A stretch of 64,000 nt of DNA from Hydrogenophaga sp. (GTDB lineage Bacteria > Pseudomonadota > Gammaproteobacteria > Burkholderiales > Burkholderiaceae_C), in NCBI RefSeq assembly GCF_018780385.1, contig NZ_JADMJO010000048.1, positions 124,001 through 188,000 on the forward strand. Reading direction: 5' to 3'. Below are positions 17,152 to 26,288 of the stretch, piece by piece. The notes below the pieces were generated by a model. It worked only from the letters and a program-made list of their open reading frames with translations. It was not told the DNA's origin and ran no database searches. The position numbers and the translations under genes were made by a program. Numbering within the stretch: the first letter of the stretch is position 1; every line of letters begins with the position of its first letter.

Positions 17152-20100
17152 AATCCTTCAACCTCACCGAATGGGCCCTCGGCCACCGCGCCGTTGTCCT
17201 GTTCCTGCTCATCGTCGTCGCGGTGGCCGGCGCGTTCAGCTTCACCAAGCTGGGCCAGCTCGAAGATCCGAACTTCTCGGTGCCGTCGATGACCGCCGGC
17301 GTCGTCTGGCCGGGCGCGACCGCCCAGCAGATGCAGGACGAAGTGCTCAACCGCATGGAGAAGAAGCTCGAGCAGATCGACAACTTCGACAAGGTGGTCA
17401 CCTTTGCCCGGCAAGGCTACGGCGGCATGACGCTCACCGTGAAGGGCGGCACGTCGAAGGCAGATCAGGCCGAAGCCTGGTACCAGGCGCGCAAGAAACT
17501 CAATGACCTGAGTCTGGAGTTGCCCGAAGGCGTGATCGGCCCGATCGTCAACGACGAATACGGCGATGTCTACGGATTGATGTACGCGGTCAATGGCGAT
17601 GGTGTGAACCACGCCGACTTGTCGGATGCGGCCGAGGGCATCAAGCGCAGCATGCTCAAGGTGCCGATGGTCAAGAAGGTCGACGTGATCGGCAAGCAGA
17701 CCAAGCGCGTGTTTGTGGAGTTCTCTCACGAGCGACTGGCCGCGCTGGGCATCACGCCGCTGGCGATCGCTGAGAGCCTGAAGAGCCAGAACGCGATGCT
17801 GCCCGCGGGCCAGATCGACACCGAAGGCGACCGCGTGATGGTGCGCGTGAGCGGCCAGTTCAAGAGCGACGACGACATCCGCAACGTGCCGATCACGGCC
17901 GGTGGTCGCACGATCAAGCTCGGCGACATCGCGACCGTGCAGCGCGGCTTTGAGGACCCACCGAGCTACACCGTGCGCCACAACGGTGAGCCGGTGCTGA
18001 TGGTCGGCATCTCGATGACCGACGACGGCAACATCGTAGAGCTCGGCACGGCCATGCACAGCGCGGTCGAGAAGATCCAGTCCGAGCTGCCGCACGGCGT
18101 GGAGCTCGAGCGCGTGGCCGATCAGCCGACCACCGTGAAAGACGCGATCTGGGACTTCGAACGCTCGCTGGCGGAAGCACTGATCATCGTGATCGCGGTG
18201 AGCCTGGCCAGCCTGGGCTGGCGCTCCGGCCTGGTCGTCGCGACCTCGGTGCCGCTGGTGCTGGGCGGCGTGGCGCTGCTGATGCTGGCGATGGGCTGGA
18301 ACCTCGAGCGCATCTCGCTGGGCTCGCTCATCATCGCGTTGGGCCTGCTGGTGGACGACGCGATCATCGCCATCGAGATGATGGTGGTGAAGATGGAGGC
18401 CGGTTGGGACCAGCACAAGGCGGCCGTGTTCTCCTACCAGGCCACCGCGATGCCGCGCCTGACCGGCGCACTGATCACCGCCGCCGGCTTCCTGCCGATC
18501 GGCATGTCGCAGTCAACCACCGGCGAGTACGCGGGCGGCATCTTCTGGATCGTCGGTGCCGCGGTGCTGCTGTCCTGGCTCTGCTCGGGCATCTTCACGC
18601 CTTACCTCGCGATGAAGATCCTGCCCAAGGAAATGGGCCACCACCACCAGGGCAGCGACCCGTACGACACCAAGTTCTATCGCAAGCTGCGCGGGCTGAT
18701 CGACGGCGCGATCCAGCGCCGCTGGCTGGTGATCGGCACGACGGTCGCCGCCTTGGCCCTCGCGCTGGTGGCAACCAAGCTCGTGCCGGAGCAGTTCTTC
18801 CCCAACAGCTCGCGGCCCGAGCTGGTCATCGACCTGCGTCTGAAGGAAGGCTCTTCCTTCGCGGCGACGACCGAGCAGGTGAAGAAGATGGAAGCGGTGC
18901 TGTCCAAGGACGAGGACGTCAAGTTCTTCACCGCCTACACCGGTGCCGGCGCGCCCCGCTTCTACCTGGCGCTCAACCCCGAGCTGCCGAACACGGGTTA
19001 TGCCCAGTTGATCGTGATGACGCAGGACCTGGAAGCGCGTGAACGTGTGCGCTCGCGGCTGATGGACTCAGCGAACCAGCTGTTCCCGCAGGCCTGGGTG
19101 CGCGTGACCCGCCTGGAGCTTGGCCCACCGGTCGGTTTCCCGGTGCAGTTCCGCGTGGTCGGCCCCGACACACAGGTGGTGCGCAAAATAGCCCGCGAGG
19201 TGGAGGCGGTGGTGGCGGCCAGCCCGAAGGTGCGTGACGTGCAGCTCGACTGGAACGACCCGGTGCGCGCCATGAAGGTGCAGATCGACCAGGACAAGGC
19301 GCGAGCGCTCGGTCTCACGCCGACCGACGTCTCGATGGTGACCCAGACCGTGATGAACGGCGCCACCCTGTCGCAACTGCGTGAGCGCGAAGACCTGATC
19401 GACATCGTGGCCCGTGCCGTGCCGCAAGAGCGCCTGAGCCTGGACACGCTGAAGGACATCAACCTCTACACCCGCCAGGGCACGGTCGTGCCGCTGTCGC
19501 AGGTGGCGACGGTCCAGCACGAACTGGAAGAGCCGGTGCTGTGGCGCCGCAACCGCGACATGGCCATCACCGTGCGCGCCGACGTGAAAGACGGCGAGCA
19601 GGGCGTGACCGCGACGCAGGAGATCCGACCGATGTTGAAGGACATCCAGGCGAAGCTGCCGTCGGGCTACCGCATCGACGTGGGCGGCGCGGTGGAAGAG
19701 AGCGCCAAGGCCAACGACGCGTTGCTGGCCGTGGTCCCTCTGATGCTCGGCACCATCATGTTGCTGCTGATGCTGCAACTGCAGGACTTCTCCCGCATGT
19801 GGATGGTGCTGCTGACGGCGCCGCTCGGCCTGATCGGTGTGGTGCCAGCGCTGCTGGCGTTTCAGGCGCCGCTGGGCTTCGTTGCGATCCTCGGCATCAT
19901 CGCGCTCGGCGGCATGATCATGCGCAACTCGGTGATCCTGATCGACCAGATCCAGATCGAGATCAACGAGGGCCGCGATCCGTGGAACGCAGTGCTCGAC
20001 GCCGCGATCCACCGCACCCGCCCGGTGGTGCTGGCGGCCGCAGCCGCGGTGCTCGCGATGATCCCGCTGACGAGCAGCGTGTTCTGGGGGCCCATGGCGA

Positions 20101-20246
20101 TCGCCATCATGGGCGGCCTGACCGTCGCGACCCTGCTCACGATCTTCTTCGTGCCGGCGCTCTACGCTGCCTGGTTCAAGCTGCGCCGCCATCAACCGGC
20201 TGATGGCACCGACCCGGCTCCGGGCCAACTGGTGCCGGCTGCCTGA
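17148..20246 (+). CDS. RND-family inner membrane efflux pump
   Basis: A 1032-residue pump of the AcrB superfamily with 12 membrane helices and two large periplasmic loops. The proton-relay pair lies in helix 4 (LGLLVDDAIIAIEMM). Helices 1 and 7 precede the porter loops (ALGHRAVVLFLLIVVAV and RRWLVIGTTVAALALALV). The sequence is closer to the TriC-like / second HAE1 branch than to AcrB itself, judging by EMM instead of ENV after the Asp pair; this is recall, not a search. Substrates cannot be told. It is the third part of a complete tripartite system with the two preceding genes. Confidence 0.93.
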   Translation: MKSFNLTEWALGHRAVVLFLLIVVAVAGAFSFTKLGQLEDPNFSVPSMTAGVVWPGATAQQMQDEVLNRMEKKLEQIDNFDKVVTFARQGYGGMTLTVKGGTSKADQAEAWYQARKKLNDLSLELPEGVIGPIVNDEYGDVYGLMYAVNGDGVNHADLSDAAEGIKRSMLKVPMVKKVDVIGKQTKRVFVEFSHERLAALGITPLAIAESLKSQNAMLPAGQIDTEGDRVMVRVSGQFKSDDDIRNVPITAGGRTIKLGDIATVQRGFEDPPSYTVRHNGEPVLMVGISMTDDGNIVELGTAMHSAVEKIQSELPHGVELERVADQPTTVKDAIWDFERSLAEALIIVIAVSLASLGWRSGLVVATSVPLVLGGVALLMLAMGWNLERISLGSLIIALGLLVDDAIIAIEMMVVKMEAGWDQHKAAVFSYQATAMPRLTGALITAAGFLPIGMSQSTTGEYAGGIFWIVGAAVLLSWLCSGIFTPYLAMKILPKEMGHHHQGSDPYDTKFYRKLRGLIDGAIQRRWLVIGTTVAALALALVATKLVPEQFFPNSSRPELVIDLRLKEGSSFAATTEQVKKMEAVLSKDEDVKFFTAYTGAGAPRFYLALNPELPNTGYAQLIVMTQDLEARERVRSRLMDSANQLFPQAWVRVTRLELGPPVGFPVQFRVVGPDTQVVRKIAREVEAVVAASPKVRDVQLDWNDPVRAMKVQIDQDKARALGLTPTDVSMVTQTVMNGATLSQLREREDLIDIVARAVPQERLSLDTLKDINLYTRQGTVVPLSQVATVQHELEEPVLWRRNRDMAITVRADVKDGEQGVTATQEIRPMLKDIQAKLPSGYRIDVGGAVEESAKANDALLAVVPLMLGTIMLLLMLQLQDFSRMWMVLLTAPLGLIGVVPALLAFQAPLGFVAILGIIALGGMIMRNSVILIDQIQIEINEGRDPWNAVLDAAIHRTRPVVLAAAAAVLAMIPLTSSVFWGPMAIAIMGGLTVATLLTIFFVPALYAAWFKLRRHQPADGTDPAPGQLVPAA

Positions 20247-20267
20247 GCGACAGGGCGAGAGGGTGTC

Positions 20268-21002
20268 ATGCTGGCCAATCTTTCAGACTACTGGAGCGGC
20301 AGCTTCCTGGCGGCCAACGCGTTCATCGCGCTCAACCTGCTGGGCGCCCTGCTGCTGGGCATGCTGGTGGGTTACGAGCGCTCGTACAACGGGCGCGCGG
20401 CCGGCATGCGCACCTACGGCCTGGTCTGCATGGCCTCGACTGCGCTCACGGTCTTCGTCGGCCTTCCCGCGTGGTGGTACGGCGGTGCGGGCGCCGCGCT
20501 GCAGGTCGACCCCACCCGTGTGGTGCAGGGGGTGGTCACCGGCGTCGGCTTCCTGTGTGCAGGCGTCATCTTCAAGGACGGACTCAGCATCAGCGGGCTC
20601 ACCACCGCAGCGTCCCTCTGGGCCGCCGCCGCCATCGGCGTGCTGCTCGGTGTGGGCTTTTATGCGGCCGCGTTGCTGATGGCGCTGCTGTGCATGTTGT
20701 CGATGTCGGCGCTGCAGCGGCTGGAGTCCTGGTTGCCGGGCCGCACGACGCTGGAGGTGTGCCTCACCTTTCGCGGCGCCGGTCCGCCAAGCTTCCAGGC
20801 GCTGGCGCAGGCGGCAGAGGACCGCGGCTACCGCGTGCTGCACGACAGCCTGCGCATCACCTTCGCCAACAGCCAGCCGGTGTGGCGCTTCTGCGTGGTG
20901 GCGCCGGACCGCGCGCGGGCCACCTCGCCCGCGGCGCTGGCCGAGGACCTGGCCCGCACCGAGGGCGTGGACGGCTTCAGCCTCGTGCCCTTTCGCAACT
21001 GA
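20268..21002 (+). CDS. MgtC/SapB-family membrane protein
   Basis: A 244-residue protein with about five membrane helices in the first 145 residues, then a soluble ACT-like domain. The motifs NLLGALLLGMLVGYERSYNGRAAG and GVGFLCAGVIFKDG are diagnostic of MgtC/SapB. MgtC proteins inhibit the F-type ATP synthase or adjust to low magnesium and acid. The gene starts only 21 bases after the pump and ends 38 bases before the patatin gene, so it appears to be co-transcribed with the efflux system, which is unusual. Confidence 0.9.
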   Translation: MLANLSDYWSGSFLAANAFIALNLLGALLLGMLVGYERSYNGRAAGMRTYGLVCMASTALTVFVGLPAWWYGGAGAALQVDPTRVVQGVVTGVGFLCAGVIFKDGLSISGLTTAASLWAAAAIGVLLGVGFYAAALLMALLCMLSMSALQRLESWLPGRTTLEVCLTFRGAGPPSFQALAQAAEDRGYRVLHDSLRITFANSQPVWRFCVVAPDRARATSPAALAEDLARTEGVDGFSLVPFRN

Positions 21003-21040
21003 ACGTCTTTTTGTCCCATGCACCCTGATGTGAGCGAACG

Positions 21041-22450
21041 ATGAAACCACTCAAGTTCCGGCAACGGACGCGCGCGCTGCTCGTGTGCGCGGTGGTCCTG
21101 CTGCTGAGCGCCTGCTCGACGGCGCGTCCCTGGATCAATCAGCCCATCGCGGCGGCGTCGCCCGTCCCAACCTCCACGCCGATCGTGGTTCCGGTCGTCG
21201 ACGCCCATGAGCCAGCGCCCACGATCGTCGCTGCGGTCACGCTGTCAGGCGGCGGTGCGCGCGCCGCCGCCTTCGGTCTGGGTGTGCTCGAAGAACTGAA
21301 GGCCACGCAATTCAAGCTGGACGGGCGGCCGACGACGATGCTCGACGAGGTGGGGCTGGTCAGCGGCGTGTCGGGCGGCAGCATCCTCGCGGGGTACTAC
21401 GCGGCCTTCGGCGACGACGTCTTCACGAGCTTCGAGCGCGATTTCCTGCTCATGAACTTTCAGTCCAACCTGATTCATGACCTGCTTCTGACACCGCGCA
21501 CCGCCTACGAGCTTTCCTCGCCCTGGTACGGCCGCAGCAACGTCCTGGCGCGGCAGCTCGACACCGTTTTCCAAGGCAAGACCTTTGGTGATCTGCGGGC
21601 ACAATCCTCGCGGCGGCGCCTGCTCGTCACAGCCACCGACCTGACCACCGGTGCGCCGTTCGAGTTCACGCCCGAGCAGTTCGCGCTGATCTGCTCCGAC
21701 CTCGACAGCGTGCCGCTGTCCTTCGCGGTCGCAGCGTCGTCATCGGTGCCGCTGTTGCTGAGCCCGATGACGGTCAAGAACTACGCCGGCAGTTGCCCGC
21801 CGCCCGCGCCCTTGAACGCAGGACAACAGGCCGATGCGAACCTCTCGGCCCGTGTGCTGCAACTCATCGCCGGCAGCTACAGCAACGCGGAGGAACGGCC
21901 GTACATCCATCTCGTCGATGGCGGTCTCGTCGACAACCTGGGCGTGCGCAGCCTGCTGGACCGCACTGTCGCCGCTGGTTCGTTGAGCGCCACCTTCGGC
22001 GGTCTGCCGCCGGGCTCGGTGCGCAGGATCGTGCTCGTCAGCGTGAATTCCGAGCGCGACACGACCGACCGCATTGACATGAGTGACCGTGTACCGAGCA
22101 CCTCGCAGGTGCTGGACTCGCTGGTGTTCGGCGCCGGCGCCCGGGTGACGACCGAGACCACCATGATGATGGGCGACGTTACACGGCGCCTGTCCGAGGA
22201 GTTGCAGGTTGCCCGCAACCAGCCCGGTGGACCGTTCGCGCCCGACGCCGAGATCCACGTCATCAACCTGCGTCTGCAAGACCTGCAGGACCCTGGCCTC
22301 CGACATGCGGTGCTGCGCGTGCCAACCGCCCTGACGATCCTGCCGGGACAGGTGCGCGAGCTCCGCGCCGCCGGGCGCGCGGCGCTGCGCGAATCGCCCG
22401 CTTTTCAGCACTTGCAGCGCAGCCTGGACGGGGCGACGCCGGCACGGTAG
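21041..22450 (+). CDS. Patatin-like phospholipase lipoprotein
   Basis: A 469-residue lipoprotein (lipobox LSAC, Cys25). The patatin catalytic parts are present: the oxyanion loop SGGGARAAAFG near residue 70, the nucleophile elbow GVSGGS with Ser111, and the Asp of the catalytic dyad in LVDGGLVDNLGV. It should hydrolyse phospholipid acyl chains at the inner face of the outer membrane or in the periplasm. It closes the six-gene efflux operon. An inverted repeat covers its stop codon and that of the convergent phosphodiesterase gene. Confidence 0.9.
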   Translation: MKPLKFRQRTRALLVCAVVLLLSACSTARPWINQPIAAASPVPTSTPIVVPVVDAHEPAPTIVAAVTLSGGGARAAAFGLGVLEELKATQFKLDGRPTTMLDEVGLVSGVSGGSILAGYYAAFGDDVFTSFERDFLLMNFQSNLIHDLLLTPRTAYELSSPWYGRSNVLARQLDTVFQGKTFGDLRAQSSRRRLLVTATDLTTGAPFEFTPEQFALICSDLDSVPLSFAVAASSSVPLLLSPMTVKNYAGSCPPPAPLNAGQQADANLSARVLQLIAGSYSNAEERPYIHLVDGGLVDNLGVRSLLDRTVAAGSLSATFGGLPPGSVRRIVLVSVNSERDTTDRIDMSDRVPSTSQVLDSLVFGAGARVTTETTMMMGDVTRRLSEELQVARNQPGGPFAPDAEIHVINLRLQDLQDPGLRHAVLRVPTALTILPGQVRELRAAGRAALRESPAFQHLQRSLDGATPAR

Positions 22451-22472
22451 CCGCCCCGATGGCTGCCTACCG
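22445..22472. terminator. Hairpin spanning two convergent stop codons
   Basis: CGGTAG (22445-22450) and CTACCG (22467-22472) are perfect inverted arms, and inner CC/GG pairs may extend the stem. Each arm contains the TAG stop of one of the two convergent genes. There is no T-tract, so strength as a terminator is doubtful. Confidence 0.35.
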
Positions 22473-23729
22473 CTCGTTGGCGCAGTTGGCGTAGAACGTG
22501 GTCGTGGCCGGCCAGTCCGAGAACACGCCGATGACCCCCACATCACGCGCGAGGACGTCCAGCACACGCAGCATGTCGCCCTCGGTCTTGATGGCCGAGT
22601 CGAACGTCTGGTAATAAAAGCCGTTGTTGCCATCGGCCAGCAGGCCGGAGCGCTCCAGGGTCCAGGTGATGATGTCCAGGCCGGCCGAGCGGGCGTTGCG
22701 CGCGTACTGCGAAGGAACGATGCGACCCGATGCGTCGGTGCTCAGCAAGGCGAAGATCGGAGGCGCCACGATGTTGATGCCCTGGCTCTTGTAGTTGACC
22801 AGGTCGGCCTGGCTGGGAAGATCGGCCACGGTGTTGGCGTCGTCGAGATACACCGCCTGGCGTCCGAAGGCGCGCTCGTTGCGCACCCAGTACAGCACGT
22901 CGCGCACGTCGAACGACTGCGCCCACACACGGTTGGGGTGCACGCCTGCGCGCTTGTACTCGTCGATCATCTTCTGCGCGTAGGCCTCTTGCGTGAATCC
23001 CTCGAAAGGCATGGTCACGCTGGCGCTCTTGAGCTCGGGCGTCATCTTCACACCCAACTGCTTGAACAGCTCGATGCTTTCCTGGTGTGTCATCAGCGTG
23101 CCGCTGGTCGGGCCTGAATACAGGTCCGTGCGCCAGTTGGCGGTCCCGCCCAGGTATTCATCGACTGTGCGTGCGCGGGGATTGAACGCATCCATCTTGC
23201 CGCGCAGGGTCTTGAACTCGGCCAGCGTGATGTCGCTGGTGCGGCATTCGGCGGCGGCGGGCGTCAGCAGGTTGCCGCTGGCGTCCAGTGTGGCGGGCAC
23301 GAACGGCCGCGTGCATTTGCTGGCCAGCGGCGTGGCGAGGATGTTGGTGGTGGTGTGGAGGTCGTTCTGTGCGTGGCGGCAGACCAGTTCCTTGTCCTTG
23401 GTGAACGTCACGTCGCATTCGACGATGCCGGCACCCATGCGGGCGGCCGCCACGTACGACTCCATCGTGTGTTCCGGGAACTGCATGGCCGCCCCGCGGT
23501 GACCGATGGAGAAGTCCCGTGCCGTGAAATGGCCTCTGCGGGCGCACTGCTGCAACTCCCGCTTCAACGGGCTGTCCGTCATGTCGTCCACCAGAAAGAA
23601 GGGGCGCTGACCCAGCTGGACATGGGTGGCGTGCTCAACCTCGTGGATGGGCTTGTTGTGCCGTGGCGAAGCGGCAAGGATGGTGCTGGACAGGCCCAGC
23701 AGAACGCAGCCGAGAATGAAACGTCGCAT
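22467..23729 (-). CDS. Glycerophosphodiester phosphodiesterase, periplasmic
   Basis: A 420-residue exported enzyme of the GlpQ type. A signal peptide covers about residues 1-20. The catalytic motif [16 protein letters not shown] supplies the two histidine-region residues, and the metal-binding [16 protein letters not shown] with RHAQNDL follows. The reaction releases glycerol 3-phosphate from deacylated phospholipids. It converges with the patatin lipoprotein gene; together they could recycle lipids (patatin removes acyl chains, this enzyme splits the remaining diester), although they are separate transcription units. AAAGGGAAACC precedes the ATG. Confidence 0.92.
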   Translation of the reverse strand: MRRFILGCVLLGLSSTILAASPRHNKPIHEVEHATHVQLGQRPFFLVDDMTDSPLKRELQQCARRGHFTARDFSIGHRGAAMQFPEHTMESYVAAARMGAGIVECDVTFTKDKELVCRHAQNDLHTTTNILATPLASKCTRPFVPATLDASGNLLTPAAAECRTSDITLAEFKTLRGKMDAFNPRARTVDEYLGGTANWRTDLYSGPTSGTLMTHQESIELFKQLGVKMTPELKSASVTMPFEGFTQEAYAQKMIDEYKRAGVHPNRVWAQSFDVRDVLYWVRNERAFGRQAVYLDDANTVADLPSQADLVNYKSQGINIVAPPIFALLSTDASGRIVPSQYARNARSAGLDIITWTLERSGLLADGNNGFYYQTFDSAIKTEGDMLRVLDVLARDVGVIGVFSDWPATTTFYANCANER

Positions 23730-23827
23730 GGTTTCCCTTTGGGTGGATGAAGGAAGGTGAGCGCCCCACGTGCGAACGCTCAGGCCATGCTAGTGAGCCT
23801 GTGTGGCAGATTCATGGCAGAGCAGCC

Positions 23828-24379
23828 CTACACGCGCGCTCGTGGGGCCTGAGGCCAACCCATCCGCGCCGCACGGCGCAGACTCGACTGAACAACCAGG
23901 CGATGGAACGGGGCGATCAGAAGAATATAGGTACGCCCGAGTCGATTGTGGCAACGCACGACCGTCGACAAGGTGAGGTGACGGGCGCCTCCCGACGTTG
24001 GTTCATCTGAGCACAACACCGACGCCCGGAAATCCAGATGCTTGTCGTCCTCTCCCAGAACGATCTCGGTTTCGCTCGTGCTGTAGATCCTGAAAATACC
24101 AAGCCGCGTCGAACTGCTGTCACCACCCATTGATGCGAGGTGCTTGCCGGTCTTCAGGCCAAAGCCCCAAACGAGCGCATCTCGAACCGTCATGAGGGCG
24201 CCAACCCAGGGAGGCTGCTGCGAGAAGATGAAGCGGGCCAAAAGAACCGGGTCGGCAGACGCTTCGGCAGGAAGCCGGATCGAAAACGCGTCTGCCAGGT
24301 CCATCGACTCATAAACACGGGTGATGCTGGACCGCACGGGAATGGCCACGGGCGTTACCAGAGTGAATTCGTTTCGCAT
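23828..24379 (-). CDS. DUF2867-family protein
   Basis: A 183-residue soluble protein that matches the DUF2867 pattern: an N-terminal DLADAFSIRLP region, a central VWGFGLKTG, then GIFRIYSTSETEIVLGEDDKHLDF and LSTVVRCHNRLGRTYI. DUF2867 proteins resemble START-like or SRPBCC-fold domains and are uncharacterised. A GTG at 24385 (two codons upstream) is an alternative start. It diverges from the TetR gene at 24504, with about 120 bases between. Confidence 0.8.
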   Translation of the reverse strand: MRNEFTLVTPVAIPVRSSITRVYESMDLADAFSIRLPAEASADPVLLARFIFSQQPPWVGALMTVRDALVWGFGLKTGKHLASMGGDSSSTRLGIFRIYSTSETEIVLGEDDKHLDFRASVLCSDEPTSGGARHLTLSTVVRCHNRLGRTYILLIAPFHRLVVQSSLRRAARMGWPQAPRARV

Positions 24380-24491
24380 GGACACCGATCATGAACGAGT
24401 TCATGAACCCAAGCGCCACAAGCTGACGCCGCATTTCCCCCCCCATTCGGCCGTCCTCAAGCTGCCATTGCACGACCGGCCAATCTTCTGT

Positions 24492-24505
24492 ATGATGCGC
24501 ATCAT
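24492..24505. promoter_or_regulatory. TetR operator candidate 1, overlapping the regulator start
   Basis: ATGATGCGCATCAT is a perfect 14-base palindrome lying on the start codon of the TetR gene. It shares ATGAYG..CRTCAT with two further sites downstream, so autoregulation is likely. Confidence 0.75.
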
Positions 24506-25097
24506 GCGAAAAGCACCTGCCAACATCCGAACCGCCGCCAAAGAGGCTTCACACGAGCGCATCGTGCAGGCCGCTGCTCGCGCCATCCGGCGCAGCGGCT
24601 ACGACGGTACGGGGGTGGCCGACATCATGAAAGAGGCGGGTTTGACGCATGGTGCGTTCTACGCCCATTTTGAGTCCCGCGAAGCCATGCTGGCCGAGGC
24701 GGCGGACCGCGCGGGTGCCGAGGCCAACGCCGTGGCGGCAAGCGTCATTGCCGCCGTACCGCCCGAGCAGTCTCTGCAGGCGATGATGCAGGTCTATCTT
24801 TCCAAAGAGCACGTGGCGAGCATCGAGACAGGCTGCCCTGTTTCAGCACTCGGTTCCGAAATGCCCCGCCAGTCGCCCGTAGTGCGCCGGGCCGCCACGC
24901 GCCGCATCAAGGAGATGATCGATCTGGTTGCCCGCCAGTCGCCGGATTGGGGGCAGCCCGGCGCCCATGAGCGCGCATTGGTGACCGTGGCCACCATGGT
25001 GGGCACTTTGATGCTGGCCCGTGCCGTCGATGATTCTGCGTTGTCGGACTCGCTGTGCAGCGCTGCGCTGAAGCGCCTGGCTCCTTCCGGGGCGTGA
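24504..25097 (+). CDS. TetR-family regulator of the enone/quinone reductase operon
   Basis: A 197-residue repressor. The N-terminal helix-turn-helix is clear (GVADIMKEAGLTHGAFYAHF, about residues 34-53), and the ligand domain contains TGCPVSALGSE with a conserved-looking Cys that could sense electrophiles. NemR, a TetR protein controlling an Old Yellow Enzyme in Escherichia coli, uses a reactive Cys, so the analogy fits the downstream OYE gene. Start choice: ATG at 24504 gives MRKAPANIR; ATG at 24492 is also in frame. No ribosome binding site is seen and the operator covers the start. The downstream operon lies 109 bases after its stop. Confidence 0.9.
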   Translation: MRKAPANIRTAAKEASHERIVQAAARAIRRSGYDGTGVADIMKEAGLTHGAFYAHFESREAMLAEAADRAGAEANAVAASVIAAVPPEQSLQAMMQVYLSKEHVASIETGCPVSALGSEMPRQSPVVRRAATRRIKEMIDLVARQSPDWGQPGAHERALVTVATMVGTLMLARAVDDSALSDSLCSAALKRLAPSGA

Positions 25098-25127
25098 CCC
25101 ATGGGCCGGTTTTTTTTGCCCATAAGT

Positions 25128-25141
25128 ATGATGATCATCAT
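25128..25141. promoter_or_regulatory. TetR operator candidate 2, upstream of the quinone reductase gene
   Basis: ATGATGATCATCAT is a perfect 14-base palindrome, 65 bases before the ATG at 25207, and matches site 1 at all but the two central positions. Confidence 0.8.
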
Positions 25142-25206
25142 GTCAAATGCTCTTCCGCCCGAGTCCGCTGAGTTCGTCCCTTGCACTTTCTAAAAAAGGA
25201 AAAGCC

Positions 25207-26208
25207 ATGAAAGCCTTCGTCGTGGATCGCTACGGGAAAAAGGAGCGTTTGCGGGCTGCCGATGTGCCGGAGCCGGATGTGCGTGAGGACGAGGTCTTGA
25301 TTCAGGTGCACGCGACAGCGGTGAACCTCCTGGATTCCAAGCTTCGAAACGGGGAATTCAAGCTCATCCTGCCGTACCACCCCCCCTTCGTCCTGGGGCA
25401 CGATGTGGCCGGCGTGGTGCTTCGTGTCGGACCGCGCGTGCGCCAGTTCAAAGCGGGCGACGAGGTCTACGCCAGGCCCGATGACTTCCGCATCGGTACG
25501 TTCGCTGAATTGATTGCCGTCCGGCAAGACTCCGTGGCGATCAAGCCGAGGAACATCACGATGGAGGAAGCCGCATCCATCCCTTTGGTGGGCTTGACGG
25601 CATGGCAGGCGCTGGTTGAAAAAGCAAAACTCAAAAAGGGGCAGAAGGTGTTCATCCAGGCGGGCTCCGGAGGCGTGGGCACGTTTGCCATCCAGTTGGC
25701 CAAACACCTGGGTGCGACGGTGGCCACCACGACCAGCGCTGGCAACGCCGCCCTGGTCAAGAGCCTGGGCGCGGATGTGATCATCGATTACAAGAAGGAC
25801 GACTTTGAAGAACACCTGAGCGGGTACGACGTGGTGCTCAACAGCCAGGACGGCAAGACCCTGGCGAAGTCCCTGGGCGTGCTCAAACCCGGCGGGAACC
25901 TCATCTCCATCTCAGGGCCACCCGATCCCCGGTTTGCCGAAGACATCAAGGCCCCGTGGTTGGTGAAGCAGGTCCTGCGCGCCCTCAGCTTCGGAACCCG
26001 CAGGAAGGCCCGACGGCTCAAGGTCGGCTACTCATTCCTGTTCATGAAGGCCAGCGGAAGCCAGTTGCGGCAGATCACGCCGCTGATCGAATCGGGTGCC
26101 ATACGCCCGGTGGTCGACCAGGTCTTCCCCTTCGAATCCACCAACGATGCCTTGGCCTACGTCGAAAGCGGCCGAGCCAAAGGCAAGGTGGTCATCAAGG
26201 TCCGATGA
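25207..26208 (+). CDS. NADP-dependent quinone oxidoreductase-like protein (MDR family)
   Basis: A 333-residue zinc-independent medium-chain dehydrogenase. The GroES-like N-terminal part contains VLGHDVAGVV, and the cofactor-binding Rossmann segment has AGSGGVGTFAIQLAKHLGA around residue 155. The zinc-ligand pattern of alcohol dehydrogenases is absent, as in quinone oxidoreductases. It probably reduces quinones or enones with NADPH. AAGGA precedes the ATG at 25207. First enzyme gene of the TetR-controlled operon, with an SDR, an OYE and a hydrolase downstream. Confidence 0.9.
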   Translation: MKAFVVDRYGKKERLRAADVPEPDVREDEVLIQVHATAVNLLDSKLRNGEFKLILPYHPPFVLGHDVAGVVLRVGPRVRQFKAGDEVYARPDDFRIGTFAELIAVRQDSVAIKPRNITMEEAASIPLVGLTAWQALVEKAKLKKGQKVFIQAGSGGVGTFAIQLAKHLGATVATTTSAGNAALVKSLGADVIIDYKKDDFEEHLSGYDVVLNSQDGKTLAKSLGVLKPGGNLISISGPPDPRFAEDIKAPWLVKQVLRALSFGTRRKARRLKVGYSFLFMKASGSQLRQITPLIESGAIRPVVDQVFPFESTNDALAYVESGRAKGKVVIKVR

Positions 26209-26244
26209 ACCGTTCCACCTGAACGACATCGCACGCCCTCAATT

Positions 26245-26258
26245 ATGACGATCGTCAT
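26245..26258. promoter_or_regulatory. TetR operator candidate 3, upstream of the SDR gene
   Basis: ATGACGATCGTCAT is a perfect palindrome, and with its flanks TATGACGATCGTCATA reaches 16 bases. It lies 30 bases before the SDR start and inside what otherwise looks like one operon, so an internal promoter is likely. Confidence 0.75.
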
Positions 26259-26288
26259 AGAACCACCTGATCAATTTTGGAGCCTCCC

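Noticed and set aside
16395..18416. A 673-codon minus-strand frame opposite the adaptor and pump genes
   Set aside because: His-rich low-complexity shadow that crosses two real genes.
25101..25123. ATGGGC ... GCCCAT around a run of eight T as a terminator of the TetR gene
   Set aside because: The T-run is in the loop rather than after the stem, so it does not fit an intrinsic terminator.
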